Assembly: GCF_905220565.1 (NCBI RefSeq)
Contig: NC_059406.1
Location: 14,518,001 to 14,582,000, forward strand
Source of the DNA: Melitaea cinxia
Taxonomy: Eukaryota > Arthropoda > Insecta > Lepidoptera > Nymphalidae
Direction of reading: 5' to 3'
Length of the DNA stretch: 64,000 bases
Shown: in pieces, positions 10,472 through 22,047 of the stretch
Layout: each line of letters begins with the position of its first letter
Position numbering within the stretch: position 1 is the stretch's first letter
Made by a program: the position numbers and the translations under genes
The notes under the pieces: generated by a model
The model's input: the letters and a program-made list of their open reading frames with translations, nothing else
The model's database searches: none
Told to the model about the DNA's origin: nothing

Positions 10472-11276
10472 AAACATCATGTTTACAAAAATCTTATCTA
10501 TATTGACTCGACGAATTATGGTAACCAATGTAAGAAGTTGTTTATATATGGACGTGTTCATCGTATTCTGAAACTTTCTAAGTGTTTTTTTTTTCAAACC
10601 TTTAGCATGCAAATATATATGATTGGGACATATGGAGCATAAGGGGCTTAATTTATTTATTTAAGCTATTTCTTACACACGTATACTAAATAGAAAAAAG
10701 AAACTTGTTTTACTATATTATAAAATTTAAGTTATTTTTATAATTTTTATAAACGTATTTTTCTAAAAATAATATTTTTATTGTATGACAATACCAATTA
10801 AAAATACACATCTTATTTTGAATATATCTCTAAATTACATCTAAATATATTTCTCAACTTGAAAAAGAATACGCAAAACGATTTCGTAAAACAAAAATTA
10901 TAATAAAAGCAAGCTCTTACCTTTCACATTTCTACACTCTATCACGAACGCTTCTAGAGCCTTCTAGATAAAAGATAAGTGTACCGTTCAAAAGCGGACT
11001 ATTTCACGTTCTTATGCAAATGTTAGCTGGTCTCTTACGTGAGCGTGTTTCATTTACTTACAGGTAAATTGCGATGTAACCTCGTGGAACGTTTGTATTC
11101 ATTTTTAGGTTAAAATTTTTACACGTAGATAATTTTACAATGTAGCACACGTTGTTAATACGTGAAAAGACTTGACTTAAATGTTTAGTGTTTGTCATTT
11201 TATATCTATTCTAATCATGGTCGTCTCTTCATGGTATTCTTTATGTTTTAATCTGATGAGTCATAGTGAGATATTC
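10472..11276. other. No recognised feature
   Basis: AT-rich. No coding frame or family match. Confidence 0.45.
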
Positions 11277-11405
11277 GTCGACGCGTTGGCGCAATGGTCA
11301 CTACACTAACCGATGGTGCTAGCGGGCACAGGTTCGATATCCGCACATGGCAGACAATGTGCAGGCTATACAAGTGTTTATTTCGTGGTTTGGGCTTTTG
11401 TGCTT
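11277..11405 (+). mobile_element. SINE-A-like tRNA head
   Basis: GACGCGTTGGCGCAATGGTC (A box) and CAGGTTCGATATCCGC (B box), then CATGGCAGACAATGTGCAGG and GGTTTGGGCTTTTGTGC. Only the head and first body segment are present; an E-type repeat follows at once. Confidence 0.75.
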
Positions 11406-11562
11406 AATATTATAAAGCTGAATAGTTTGATTGTTGGTTGGTTTGCTTGAACGTGCTAATCTCAAGAACTACTGGTCCAATTTGGAAAATTCTTTCATTG
11501 TTAGATAAACCCATTTATTGAGGAAAGCTAGATCCACGCGGACGAAGTCGCGGGCAGAAACT
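11406..11562 (+). mobile_element. Family E (RTE-like) short element
   Basis: CTCAAGAACTACTGGTCCAATTTGG and the end CCACGCGGACGAAGTCGCGGGCAGAAACTAGT are typical of short lepidopteran RTE-derived repeats. Non-coding. Confidence 0.55.
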
Positions 11563-12045
11563 AGTCATATATACGACTATACTTAATCCTCAATTGAAAT
11601 ATTTATATTAATTAATAATATTTATTTCCAACTTGATTCGTAGCGGTATCGATACATATTTTTTATTAATTTATTAAGAAAAATAAATTAATAAATAAAA
11701 TTATAAATTTAAAATATTACCATAGACAATTATAAACTTGATATTAAAATATATTTCGCTCAGTAATATTAACTAAGAAAATATAATTTACTCGCCGCTT
11801 GCAATTTCATATCTCTAACACGAAATGGCAAGCGGCAAGTAATAAATACCGTAGCTTGAATATTACACAACATGATTAATTCGTCAAGAATTTTATCCCT
11901 CTTTGCACTGGGTGAGCTAGTCCGTGTAAATTCAGTGGGAGCAATATTCGCGCTTAAGTCAATTTAAATTTTATTTAAAAGTACTGACTTAGTAATTATT
12001 TTTATCAAGCCTTGAGTAAAAGACTAATTAATTATTTAAAAAAAA

Positions 12046-12235
12046 TATTTATTTATTTATTTACACTTTCGCACACCAATACAAGGTTTTAACAGCATTA
12101 CAAATGATTTATAAAAATAGAATTTGCATCAGTTGCAACAGGCGGCCTTATCGCTAATACAGCGATCTCTTTCAGGCAACCTTTAGGCAGAGGACTAATA
12201 AGGAGTGTGGGATGGGGCGCAAAAATGTAAAAAAA
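12046..12235 (-). mobile_element. LINE 3' UTR with TAAA tail, minus strand
   Basis: On the minus strand the sequence runs GGTTGCCTGAAAGAGATCGC, TTAGCGATAAGGCCGCCTGTTG, GTGTGCGAAAGTG and ends in (TAAA)n. This is the same 3' UTR as at 2493-2616. No coding part remains. Confidence 0.65.
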
Positions 12236-13526
12236 AAATGTTTTAGAAAATTTTGTATAGTGTCATAATTTTTCTTAATGTATTTCATTTTTTTGTAATA
12301 TCTCTTTAAACGTTTCCTATATTTTATAAATGTTATTACAAACATAAAACATTATGTAAAAATACGATTTTTTTTCCATTTCAAACATTTTCACTGACCA
12401 TTCGCATTAAAGTATAAACTTACGATATAAATAAATTAATGGAAATGGACAGTTATATTTTTTAAGCAAGCCAAACTTACTTAATAAATTTGAAGTGACA
12501 ATTTGTTTTTTAGCAACAATTATTTAGTACACCATTATGGTGTTCATTATGGTGGTACCTTGATTTATTAAAAATAGGGATATTTTAAACTCAACATCAT
12601 ATTTTAAACTTAAAAGAGCTTTCATAGAAAAACCTTTAAAAATAGAAAATATTCGGATAAATAAAGACGTCAAAGCCACCCAAAAATCGTTATCCTATCA
12701 TCGGTTATCTGCAGCGCTACCCTCGATTCGCTTTTCATGTCGATGTTGAGAGCCACTCCGCTTTAACGATACCTATTCTTGTGACCTCACGGACTGACTT
12801 AACTTTTAAAACTCGATGTGGAACGAATGACAGAGTAGCGTATCGCGTTTTTGGTTTATTTTCAATTTTATTTACTTTATCAGTGGTGGTCTTTTTAAGT
12901 TTTTATAGAAAGATTTTCTGAAGGATAGATAGATAATTTTTATTGGATTGGAATTCGGGTCAAGGCCATTCTGGAGCTAGTAGTAGTGATGCTCTTGTAT
13001 CTCGAATACCATTTTGTATAGAAATATTTAAAAGTGAAACTTTTATTCTATCGCATGTCACATGTCGCAAAAGTTCCGTGGTACTTGTGTGTTTTAGATC
13101 TGTGTAAATTAAACAATAATTTAATTGTCATTAATGTAAATGTTTTTATTCACTTAAGTCTCACTTGAATCGTGTTTTCATAAAACCACCTCATTTTTTT
13201 TTCAATAAAATTATGTTTATAATACAACTGCGTACGTTTGTACTACTACATTATTTCTTCAGACTGGAAAAAATACAAAGATAAAGTTCAATAAAAGTCT
13301 CATATTATATGCTTAAAAATGTTTTAGTACGATTCGAAAAAAGTCAGCAACAACACCTTTCAGAAAAAAAAGCGAAGCCAATTAATTACTTATCAAGTTG
13401 GCTACGATTTTCTGCGTATCTTCAAAAATAAACTTGAATCAGTCGTGAAGCCAATTATCATAACAACACCAATTTGATATCGTAACGTACACAAAATTCT
13501 AGCATAAATTTTATCTGGTTTAATTT
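12236..13526. other. No recognised gene; one GC-richer non-repeat block
   Basis: 12660-12800 is less AT-rich than its flanks (CGGTTATCTGCAGCGCTACC, GAGAGCCACTCCGC) and matches none of the families here. It has no useful open frame. It could be conserved non-coding DNA or an old element. Confidence 0.35.
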
Positions 13527-14079
13527 TACTAACTTACTTCCAAAAAGGAGGAGATTTGCAATTCGATTGTATTTTTTATAAATATATATATGTGATTAGA
13601 TATGTATGTTACCTCAGAACTTTTTACGGGTTGGACTGATTTCTATGATTTTTTTAATCAAAAGCTGTAACTTTTCGAGTTATACCAAACTAGCTTTTCC
13701 CCGCGTTTTCGCTCGCATTGATTTTTTTAATACAAAAATTACTTTAATACCTCCAAGAATATGTGTACAAAGTTTCATGATGATTGGTTGGGTAGTTTTC
13801 GCGTGAAAGCATAACAAACAAACTTACATTTACATTTATAACATTAGTAGGGATAATGCGTATTTACTTGACTATTTTTTTCGTCAATCAACGTTACACT
13901 ATACCGTATAACTTTTCACTGGGTGTACCGATTTTGATGATTTTTATTTTAATCAAAAGCTGGTGCTTGTCTTGTCGTCCAATTTAAATTTGATTGAGAT
14001 CTGATTACTACTTTTTGAGTAATCTTTGATAACGCGTATTTACTTGACTAATTTTTCGTCTACCTACATTGTTACTGTA
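13527..14079 (+). mobile_element. TIR-C copy interrupted by a short RTE-like element
   Basis: CTTCCAAAAAGGAGGAGATTTGCAATTCG through GTACCGATTTTGATGATTTTTA to TCGTCTACCTACATTG follows TIR-C order. Between GAGTTATA and TAATGCGTATTTACTTGAC, which are adjacent in other copies (as TATATCTAATAATGCG), lies a foreign block at 13691-13857. The 3' end is cut off by the Retro-B copy that follows. Confidence 0.75.
13691..13857 (+). mobile_element. Short RTE-like element nested in TIR-C
   Basis: CTAGCTTTTCCCCGCGTTTTCGC ... GTTTCATGATGATTGGTTGGG ... TTATAACATTAGTAGGGA, a layout common to lepidopteran RTE 3' ends. Confidence 0.65.
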
Positions 14080-14405
14080 CATCATTACAGCCTATACAGT
14101 CCACTGCTGGACATAGGCCTCCAAAAGTTTACGCCAAAAATAACGTGAACTCATGTGTTTTGCCCATAGTCACCACGCTGGGCAGGCGGGTTGGTGACCG
14201 CAGTACTAGCTTTGTCGCACCGAAGATGATGCTGCCCGTCTTCGGCCTGTGTATTTCAAAGCCAGCAGTTGGATGGCTATCCCGCCACCGGTCGGCTTTT
14301 TAAGTTCCAAGGTGGTAGCAGAACTGTGTTATCCCTTAGTCGCCTCTTACGACACCCACGGGAAGAGAGTGGGTGGCTATATTCTTTAGTACCGTAGCCA
14401 CACAG
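14080..14405 (-). mobile_element. Retro-B full-length copy, minus strand
   Basis: Starts (as the reverse complement of the 3' end) at CATTACAGCCTATACAGTCCACTGC and ends GTAGCCACACAG. Flanked by an imperfect 10-bp direct repeat TGTTACTGTA / TGTTATTGTA (14070-14079 and 14406-14415). Confidence 0.85.
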
Positions 14406-14679
14406 TGTTATTGTATTCTACTGTGTTTCCTTCCTACTATTAAAATATAATTTATATCACTTAATGATGATTTAGTGTTATTGCGATGAAAGAATTTTTA
14501 AAATCAGTCCAGTAATTGAGTTTATCAATAAAAATAAAAAAAATAAAAAAACAAATACAAAAAAATTAAGTCTCTTCTTTATAATATTAGTATAGATCAT
14601 ATATATTACACTAATACAGTAATCATATCATTGTATAATAATACATTAGATCACATTACAACATATTTATATATGTTAA

Positions 14680-15229
14680 TAATTGTGTTTGCTCGCAAAC
14701 GAAAAAAAAACCGACTTCAATTACATCGACCAGTAATACAATGTAGATCGACGAAAAAATAGTCAAGCAATTACGCGTTATTAAAGATTATTCAAAAAGT
14801 AGTTATCAGATCTCAATAAAATTTATATGTGACCACATGATAAACATCAGCTTTCGATTAAATTAAAAATTATCAAAATCCGTATACCCAGTAAAAAGTT
14901 ATTACGGATTTTCGAGAGTTTCCCTCGATTCCTCTGGGATCCCATCATCAGATCCTAGTTTTCTTATCACGGTACCAAACTAGGGATATCCTCTTTCCAA
15001 CAAAAAAAGAATTATCAAAATCGGTACATCCAGTAGAAAGTTATGCGGTATAATACAACGTAGGTCGACGAAAAAAGCGTCAAGTAAAAACACATTATTA
15101 GATATAACTCGAAAAGTAGTTGTTAGATCTCAAATAAATTTAAATGGGACCAATAGGCACACACCACCTTTCGATTAAAACAAAATTTGTCGAAATCGGT
15201 CCACGCGGGCAAAAGTTCTGATGTAACAT

Positions 15230-15261
<32 letters not shown>

Positions 15262-15319
15262 CAAAAAAAAAAATACAGTCGAATTGAGAACCTCCTCCTT
15301 TTTTGGAAGTCGGTTAAAA
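14680..15319 (-). mobile_element. TIR-C long copy, minus strand
   Basis: Flush ends AACCGACTTCAATTAC (14709 on) and TTGGAAGTCGGTTAAA (to 15319) form terminal inverted repeats. Outside the left end lies TTTGCTCGCAAACG, a short hairpin that accompanies this end in every good copy. The long form contains an extra unit (GGATCCCATCATCAGATCC, CTAGGGATATCCTCTTTCCAAC) that is also present at 49719-50231 and 55177-55777. It contains a poly(A) run at 15235-15272. No transposase. Confidence 0.75.
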
Positions 15320-15756
15320 ATAGTATTATTTATTGATTTTTTCTTACGTGAGTGTGCTTTACGGTTATTTTCTAAGGCGCAATGGCAAGACTTTATTAAA
15401 TCTATTGTAGTTAATGGCGAAATTGTTCCGTAGTTAGTGACACTCATTGCTTTCGAGATGGCTTTTTTAATGAAAGTCATTGTGGTGTCACTTTAAAGGG
15501 TCGTAATCTCATTTAATCTTGAACATTTTTTATCGTTTAAAATGAATTATTTTCTGATCTAAGATTCTTGAACGAATTTATTATATTCTGGTAAAATGTA
15601 AGGGGATGCGTAATTTTATTTCTGTCTTGAATATATAAATAAAAAAAATAATGTTAATTTTATTAATTTATTTTATAATTAAATATGTAAAAAAATAACA
15701 CACAAATTTCACTCATTTAGGTTTTCTGATATTTTTAAAAATCTATCAAAAAGTGT

Positions 15757-16073
15757 CATTTACTTTAGCGTATCACAGTCCACTGCTGGACTGGAAAAAT
15801 GGCGCGAGCTCGTGTGTTTTGCCCATAGTCACCACGCTGGACAGGCGGGTTGGTGACCGCAGAGCTGGTTTTGCCGCACCGAAGACGCTGCTGCTCGTCT
15901 TCAGCCTATGTATTTCAAAGCTAGCAGTTGGGTGGTTATCCCGCCATCGGTCGGCTTTTTAAGTTCCAAGGTGGTAGTGGAACTTATCCCTTAGTCGCGT
16001 CTTACGACACCCACGGTAAGAGAGGAGATGGCTATATTCTTTACTGCTGTAACCACACAACAAATCAAAAAGT
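15757..16073 (-). mobile_element. Retro-B copy with perfect 12-bp TSD, minus strand
   Basis: From CGTATCACAGTCCACTGCTGG to GTAACCACACAACA. The direct repeat ATCAAAAAGTGT lies at 15745-15756 and 16074-16085. A small deletion removes about 25 bp after GCTGGAC relative to 44470-44796. Confidence 0.85.
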
Positions 16074-16085
16074 GTAGTGTTGTAA

Positions 16086-17794
16086 TATTTACATATCTGA
16101 CAAATATCGTTTCAAAATAAATCTACAAAACAAGCGTTGAAAAGTCAAACCCGTATAACAAATTACCATAAAATAGAAGATCGAGGCCAAATAATTTATT
16201 CTTTCAAATGAATCGCAAGGGTTCACCAAAATTACTATATAGGATTTCCTTGTCTCAATTATTTCTGCTCCTATCTCCTGTAATTACTACCTTGTCTTAG
16301 AGGAATTAGTCTAGAACTGCGCTTACCGTTTTGATTTGAGTTGTTTATACAATCTGCGGGTATCAAATGAGGCAGCTCGCTTGTAATTAGTTCTGCCTGT
16401 GAGATTGCTTTGTAGTAGTTTCTGCAATCCACTAGTTTACTGCTTGGTAATTAAGAGATTCTGTCTAAAATGAATTGATAAATTAAGTTAATAATTTTTA
16501 ATCCGTGTTTTTTTTTGTATGAACAATATATTTCATCATCGTTAAAATTTCATAATAATGTAATAATTAAAATTATTTGACTGAAATAAACTGTCTTATG
16601 ATATTGGTGTAGAAAATTCAGAAAATGTTATTAAGTGATAATTATTGACACCGAATTCCTGAGTGTGGAATTTTCTAATTGTTCATATCGCACGTTCCGA
16701 ACCCGATCGTGTAATTTTGATTAAAACATACTTCATATCCACAAAATACTTGTATTTCGCAAAAGTAAGCGTATTATTAAGTACTATTATTACAATTTTA
16801 TGACATACCCAACAATCATTTGTTAAGAAAAAAATAAAATGATATTTTGTTTCTGGTCTGAGTCACGCCTCAAAAAAGGCGTACATATCAGTTGTTATCT
16901 ATAATATTATTGAGAAACACTATCAATGTTCCGAATAGTTGATTATAACTTCATACAAAATATCCGCTAGTCTCAAAATAATACCAAATAGATCTTATTT
17001 CATTGAAGACTCTCACGGAATATTAGAAGATTTTTTTTTTCTTTTAATCAATAAAAATCTTAACAATTCAAAGTAAAACTATATATACGAGTAGACTATA
17101 GAACATCAGACTGAATGAGTGAACAGAATGACACATCATATGTTGAAACATTCAACACAGGTAAAACTGCGTAGAACCTTTTATGATATATGGCTAAAAG
17201 CATCAAATGAGATTCATTAGGTAATCTAGAACATTGCCCACAAGATAGGGGTCAGCTGACAATAAGAAATGACCGGAGGTATCACATATTGTTGACCCTC
17301 GTCATTGAGAACACTTTGTTCGTCGTCAATTTCGCGACGCCATTTGTCTTGTCTCTGCCCGCATGAATCAGCTGAAGAGATTTTTACGAAATATGACATT
17401 TTTGGGCTGTAGCATTAACGTGTGACAAGATGATCCAGGGATTTGTATTGTTTAGGCAATTTGTATAATGATTAAGCTTTGTCGCTTAAGTTGGTGATGA
17501 GTTAAAAATCATCATTTTTAGATAAAGATCAAAAGCAATTGCAATTGTGATGAGTAAAATATTGTAGTATGGAATTGAAACTAATATAGGTAAACTTTGC
17601 TGAGATGGGATTAAAAACGTAACAAAAAAATAGCATTGTGTAAGAAATAAAGTACCACTCTTTCATCGACCTCTATATATCAAAACTATTATTTGATTTT
17701 TCGTCGTACCTCATGGTAAAACTACCGATGAATCTCTCTCGCAAAAATACTGCGGATGAACAATCTACAGGAAGAGTTAAATCCCGATTAACTT
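16086..17794. other. No recognised feature
   Basis: 1.7 kb without a coding frame or family match. 17170-17380 is slightly GC-richer (GGGGTCAGCTGACAATAAG, TTTCGCGACGCCATTTG) but has no domain. Confidence 0.4.
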
Positions 17795-18080
17795 TTTTTT
17801 TAATACAACTAGGTCGACAAACAAGCATATGGCTCACCTGGCAAGAGATTTGCGTAGCCTAAGACGCCTGCAAAACTAGAAGCATGGCAGTAGCGTTCCT
17901 GACCCTAGCTCCAATCCTCCCAGAAGCTCTGATCACCTTACTCACCAACAGTAACACAACATTGCTTGACAGCAGTTTAGCTGTGATCTTCTGTAAGATT
18001 ATTTTACTACCCCAGTTGGGCTTCTCCAGCTTTGGAGCAGGAAATTTCCTGCTGTGCCATACCTCAGTTAAATACTAATA
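17795..18080 (-). mobile_element. Family G copy, minus strand
   Basis: Poly(T) at the left, then CAACTAGGTCGACAAACAAGC ... TCACCTTACTCACCAACAG ... TTTGGAGCAGGAAATTTCCTGC, the reverse complement of family G at near full length. Confidence 0.75.
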
Positions 18081-18219
18081 TTGAAAACATTGAAGAAAAA
18101 GAAGTTGAAGAAGTTAATAATTTCTTAAGTAATTCATTTATTTTTCTCATTTGTGACATCTTAATACTTATATTATAACACGAGAGTCAGTAAGCATTTT
18201 ATGTAATCTAAATCTCTTT

Positions 18220-18416
18220 ATCAACTTTTAAACTTTCGCGTTGCATTATTATATTTTAATGTTCACACGGGGATTAACGCGAACAAAATTTTTTAAGGTA
18301 AAGTATATTACCTTGAAGCCTGACGTTTCGGCTAGGTTACACCAGCCGTGGTCGCAGCAGGTAATATACTTTACCTTAAAAAATTTTGTTCGCGTTAATC
18401 CCCGTGTGAACATTAA
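18220..18416. mobile_element. Foldback element with perfect 60-bp inverted arms
   Basis: Arms at 18253-18312 and 18360-18419 are exact reverse complements over 60 bp. They start at ATTTTAATGTTCACACGGGG and end at AAGGTAAAGTATATTACC next to a 47-bp loop containing CTGACGTTTCGGCTAGG. The interval 18220-18416 sits between two copies of AATCTAAATCTCTTT (18205-18219 and 18417-18431), a 15-bp direct repeat that looks like a target-site duplication. The open frame across the palindrome is an artefact. Arm identity implies recent insertion or ongoing gene conversion. No coding capacity. Confidence 0.85.
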
Positions 18417-18428
18417 AATCTAAATCTC

Positions 18429-18660
18429 TTTTTTTATACTTCAAGGGTGGCATCAAGCATATGACCCACTTGATGGTAAGCATTCATCGTAGTATATGGG
18501 CGCCTGCAATACCAAAAGCATCGCAAGCGTGTTGCCGACCCTAACACTCGACTTCCCCAGGAGCTTTGGCCAACTTACTTACCAAAGAATGACAACATTA
18601 CTGTGAAGCAATATTATTTAGTTGTGGATTTCAGTAGAGTTTGGGTACTTTTTACTCTAT
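18429..18660 (-). mobile_element. Family G copy, 5'-truncated, minus strand
   Basis: TTTTTTATACTTCAAGGGTGGCATCAAGC ... GCATCGCAAGCGTGTTGCCGACC ... CCCCAGGAGCTTTGGCC. It abuts the foldback element. Confidence 0.65.
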
Positions 18661-19921
18661 CTCTATGGACAATACTCTCCTCTTTAAACTATAGTGTGTC
18701 TGATTGGCATAGGATAAGTCATACCGTTTTTGTCTGACATTATGACATATTTGTATCCATCATAGTTTCAAGTTATTTGTCGCCTTTGACTTTAAAACTT
18801 CAAATTGTGTTATTTATATATTTTTAAATTATTATTTAAAGTACACCTTCAATGATACAATATACAAACTTACATTGTTATCTGTAATATAAAAAATAGC
18901 ATGAACGTTAAATCCAACTTGACAAACGTAAACAGTGACATAGCACATAGACATAGTCTTAAGGGATGTTCACACTAAGAGCGAAGCAGTGTAAAAGAGT
19001 AAAGCAGCTGCAAGTTTTTATATCAATCCATAGGGATTAATTAACACCGTTAGTCGTTGATCTCTGCACTGAATCCCGTTTAATATGAAGAGTTCTTTAA
19101 CGATCGTGCGCCTCCTTCCATCCCATGGAATCAGAGATAATTCCTCATATCGTGTACCATAAGCCCTTAATTGCTAATATTTCATTGTAGAGATAACGCG
19201 GTAATTAATGTACGGGGTGTCAAGTTTCAAACGATGCAACATTACGCATACAATTCGCATTTTACGCTTACCAAGCTTGCTTTTTATTGTATTAATTAAA
19301 TAATTTGTCCGAAGACAGAAAAGAAACAAGTCATACAAAGTCTCCGAAGCCACACCCAAAGGAATTCGTACGTAATAAAACTCAAGTTTTATAACTTAAG
19401 TTTCGATTTTTAACGCGTAAAAAATTTCGAAAAAGTATTAAAATCATTCACACACAAGTCACTTACGCGCAATTTGATCTTCGTTACAGAAATCTGAAGC
19501 ACTCGTGTTTATGCGCAAATTCTTGGTATGAATACGATGATCAATGGTTCGGAAATCTTAAGATTTACATCTTTAGGAAATAGGGCGCTGACCGTGCCGC
19601 CATTTCTTTTTCTTACGAAATATAATCCGTAATATATTTTTAACACGAAATCGGTGATTATATTTGTTTTCTTTCGATAACGTGGCTCGATTTCTTTTCC
19701 ATTTTTATGGTTTTTATAATAATATCGACTTTAAGAACTTTTTTAGGTCAGTGATCTATTTTTTTTAGTTTCATTGTTCAATTTACCATTTTCCTTTTGG
19801 ATGCACAGAAAATTTGATAATTATAAAATAATAAACTTTAAAAGCAATTTCGTCTAATTTCAATTCCATTGTAGCGTAGACATAATTATGACTTCATCAA
19901 TTTTTTTTTTAATTAGTTAAG
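18661..19921. other. No recognised feature
   Basis: AT-rich, with no gene or family match. A minus-strand 61-codon open frame at 19174-19359 is unremarkable. Confidence 0.4.
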
Positions 19922-20263
19922 GAACAACCGCTCTGGTGTTAAGGTGCATGCGCAACGTACTATCCCAAACACCGGTGGTTTGCGGATTCGATTCCCGCTC
20001 AAGATGGATATTTGTATTTGTACAAATATTTCTTTCCGGTTTGGGTTCCTTGTGGGTCTCTCTACCGTGCCTCGGAGAGCACGTTAACCTTTTGATCCTG
20101 GTTGTTATCGTATACACATGATAGTTATTATTAATCATAATAGAGATATATCCGCAAACCCGCAGTTGAGCAGCATGGTGGATTTAAGTTCTGGTCCTTC
20201 TCCTCTAAGAATCCTACGCCCAGTATCAGCAATATCTCACATGTTACAGGCTGAATCGTAGTT
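19922..20263 (+). mobile_element. SINE-A variant, full length, plus strand
   Basis: Head with CCGCTCTGGTGTTAAGGTGC (A-box position) and GCGGATTCGATTCCCGC (B box), then GGGTTCCTTGTGGGTCTC, TGCCTCGGAGAGCACGTTAA, GATATATCCGCAAACCCGC and the 3' end TGTTACAGGCTGAATCG. Same head variant as at 4945-5197 and 36187-36430. Confidence 0.85.
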
Positions 20264-20276
20264 TAGAAACAATTTG

Positions 20277-20490
20277 ACGACGCATTGGTGCAGCGGTCAT
20301 AGCACTGCCTGTTACGCTGGCGGTCGCGGGTTCAATTTCCGCTCACGACAGACATTTGTATCGGCCATATAGATGTTTGTCGTGGTGTGGGCTTTGTGCC
20401 TGTGTATTGTGTGTGTTTCCGGACCCCCAACACAGGAGAAAATCCTACTGGCGGCCGTTGAGTGTGAAGCGTTTATTAATTATTAATTAA
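20277..20490 (+). mobile_element. tRNA-derived SINE head with a different body
   Basis: GACGACGCATTGGTGCAGCGGTC (A box) and GCGGGTTCAATTTCCGC (B box), then a SINE-A first body segment (TCGGCCATATAGATGTTTGTC). It then switches to GTTTCCGGACCCCCAACACAGG and GGCGGCCGTTGAGTGTGAAGCG, not seen in other copies. Possibly a related SINE family sharing the head. Confidence 0.7.
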
Positions 20491-20665
20491 TATAATACAA
20501 GTGTCTATAAGTTTAAATTAAAATAATATGCATTTAATTCTTCTTACAAAAGAAGGCTCTTGGACTTAATGTTAGATTGAATCCCGAAAATGATAAAGAA
20601 ATAGTAACTTTTAAAATCTTTTTTAACTCAACCGTGGTAAAGAAGATCTTACTTACAGGAGAAGC

Positions 20666-20822
20666 GCTGGAGATTAGTCTACCTTACTTCACTATTCTGG
20701 GTTGACTGATAATTTCCCCACAAAGAGATTGGTAGTATTTTACATATGGTGTTTGAGATAACAACCAAGGTCGACAGCTTTACGTGCCTTCACAATGGTG
20801 GAACAAGACGGAAAACAATCAA
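20666..20822 (-). mobile_element. SINE-A trace, very degenerate, minus strand
   Basis: GATTAGTCTACCTTACTTCACTATTCTGGGTTG, GAGATAACAACCAAGGTCGACAGC and ACAATGGTGGAACAAGACG keep SINE-A order only loosely. Confidence 0.45.
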
Positions 20823-21542
20823 TATGAATATAAACAAGGTTTCAACCTCCAACCAACACATCTGCTTGGACCTTTTCAAATATTTGTCTAAGAGGGATTG
20901 ATTCCCAGGATCATCTGTATAGCAGTCAATTAATGAGATCTCAGTGTAAATCCATCGTCATATATATTTCGATTAACTTAAACCATAACTTTTTAATTCT
21001 CTTTTGTTTATTATAATCCAGCTATGTTACCAATTAGGTAAGTACATTTATTTTTGATATATAAAAGTTTTGTTACGCATAATTTATTCGTAGGTAAGAA
21101 TCTGTGGCATTATTGTTTTGTACGTCCTTTCAAAAGACGCTTTATTTATAATTCGAAACAAAGTTCCCCGCAATTTATTTTAGGCGATAAACAAAATGAG
21201 CAAACCTTAAGTTTGCAGAAGAACACAAAAACATCTTGACATTTCCAAAGTTCTGTATTAATTGAAACGGAATTTACTTTCGGAATTAATGGCTTTCAAT
21301 TATTTCGGAAATAAGTTTATCCGTTTCTATTGAGACAAATAACACCTTTAAGCTGTTCTATAGCAAGGATTTGAGTTACAGTAAGCTTAAAATACGATTA
21401 TTTCGTAATTGGTATCTAGCGTTTGACAGCTAGGCGTAACGGCATCCTCTTTATCATTTTCATTGATTAATATTAAGCTAATTTCTACTAGGATCAAATA
21501 TTTTATTATTTCTGGCTATATAACTATCAATCAGGCACTAAT
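20823..21542. other. No recognised feature
   Basis: AT-rich, with no coding or family match. Confidence 0.4.
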
Positions 21543-21555
21543 AAAGAAAGGAACC

Positions 21556-22047
21556 TTTTTTTAGCGTGTGGAAAATCAAAATTCTCATGGACAACCTCCG
21601 GCGCGGGGGCACCAGAGGGGATTCAAACTCCTACTGAATAAATACCGCCGTGGGTTCTGCCGATGCGTCTATGTGGCGGGGTCGCGGGGACACTGTAACA
21701 TGCTTCCGCAAACCGACCGCAGCTTGCCCTTATGGGCCCACCGAGGTGCAAAGCACCTCAGAAGGCGCACTCGAACACGAAGTGCGCCTTCCCCAACTTG
21801 GGACCGTGCAATACAGACGACGAATCCCCCAACCCATCAACCGCTGGCCCCCGCGGGCACCGCGCCCCAAAGGCGCAACCTCCTCACGCCACCAGGCTCC
21901 CCAGGCGTAGCCCGGGGCGGACAGTGCCAACCTGAGTCGACAAAGGCCAGGGTGGCCATGGTCCCCACACCGGCTGATCGAGGCCTCGGCGAGAGAGCGC
22001 GCTGTCACGCGCCTTAGGGAGAGCGAGCGACCCCTTGGGGGTCTGGG
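21556..22047 (-). mobile_element. GC-rich 492-bp retroposon (5'-truncated LINE 3' end) with perfect 13-bp TSD
   Basis: A sharply GC-rich block between two copies of AAAGAAAGGAACC (21543-21555 and 22048-22060). The left edge is poly(T), so on the minus strand the element ends in TTTCCACACGCTAAAAAAA, a 3' poly(A) tail. Its 3' 130 bp match a second insertion at 37340-37480 (GGAAAATC, GGCGCGGGGGCACCAGAGGG versus AGCGCGGAGGTGCCAGAGGG, CTCCTACTGA). It is best read as the 3' UTR of a LINE inserted by target-primed reverse transcription. Several overlapping open frames (21568-22017 and others) reflect the lack of AT-rich stops and are not accepted as genes. Confidence 0.8.

Noticed and set aside
10925..10985. 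Possible heat-shock-element-like GAACGCTTCTAGAGCCTTCTAG
   Set aside because: The spacing of GAA and TTC units does not fit the usual nGAAn inverted array, and no promoter or gene follows.
15175..15480. Minus-strand open frame of 101 codons
   Set aside because: It crosses the TIR-C end and its long poly(A)/poly(T) run, which is translated as a phenylalanine string.
18241..18423. 60-codon open frame
   Set aside because: It runs through a perfect palindrome; the frame is a by-product of the inverted arms.
21568..22017. Four overlapping open frames of 67-149 codons in a GC-rich block
   Set aside because: The block is a retroposon with a TSD. GC-rich DNA lacks stop codons in all frames, and no domain is recognisable.
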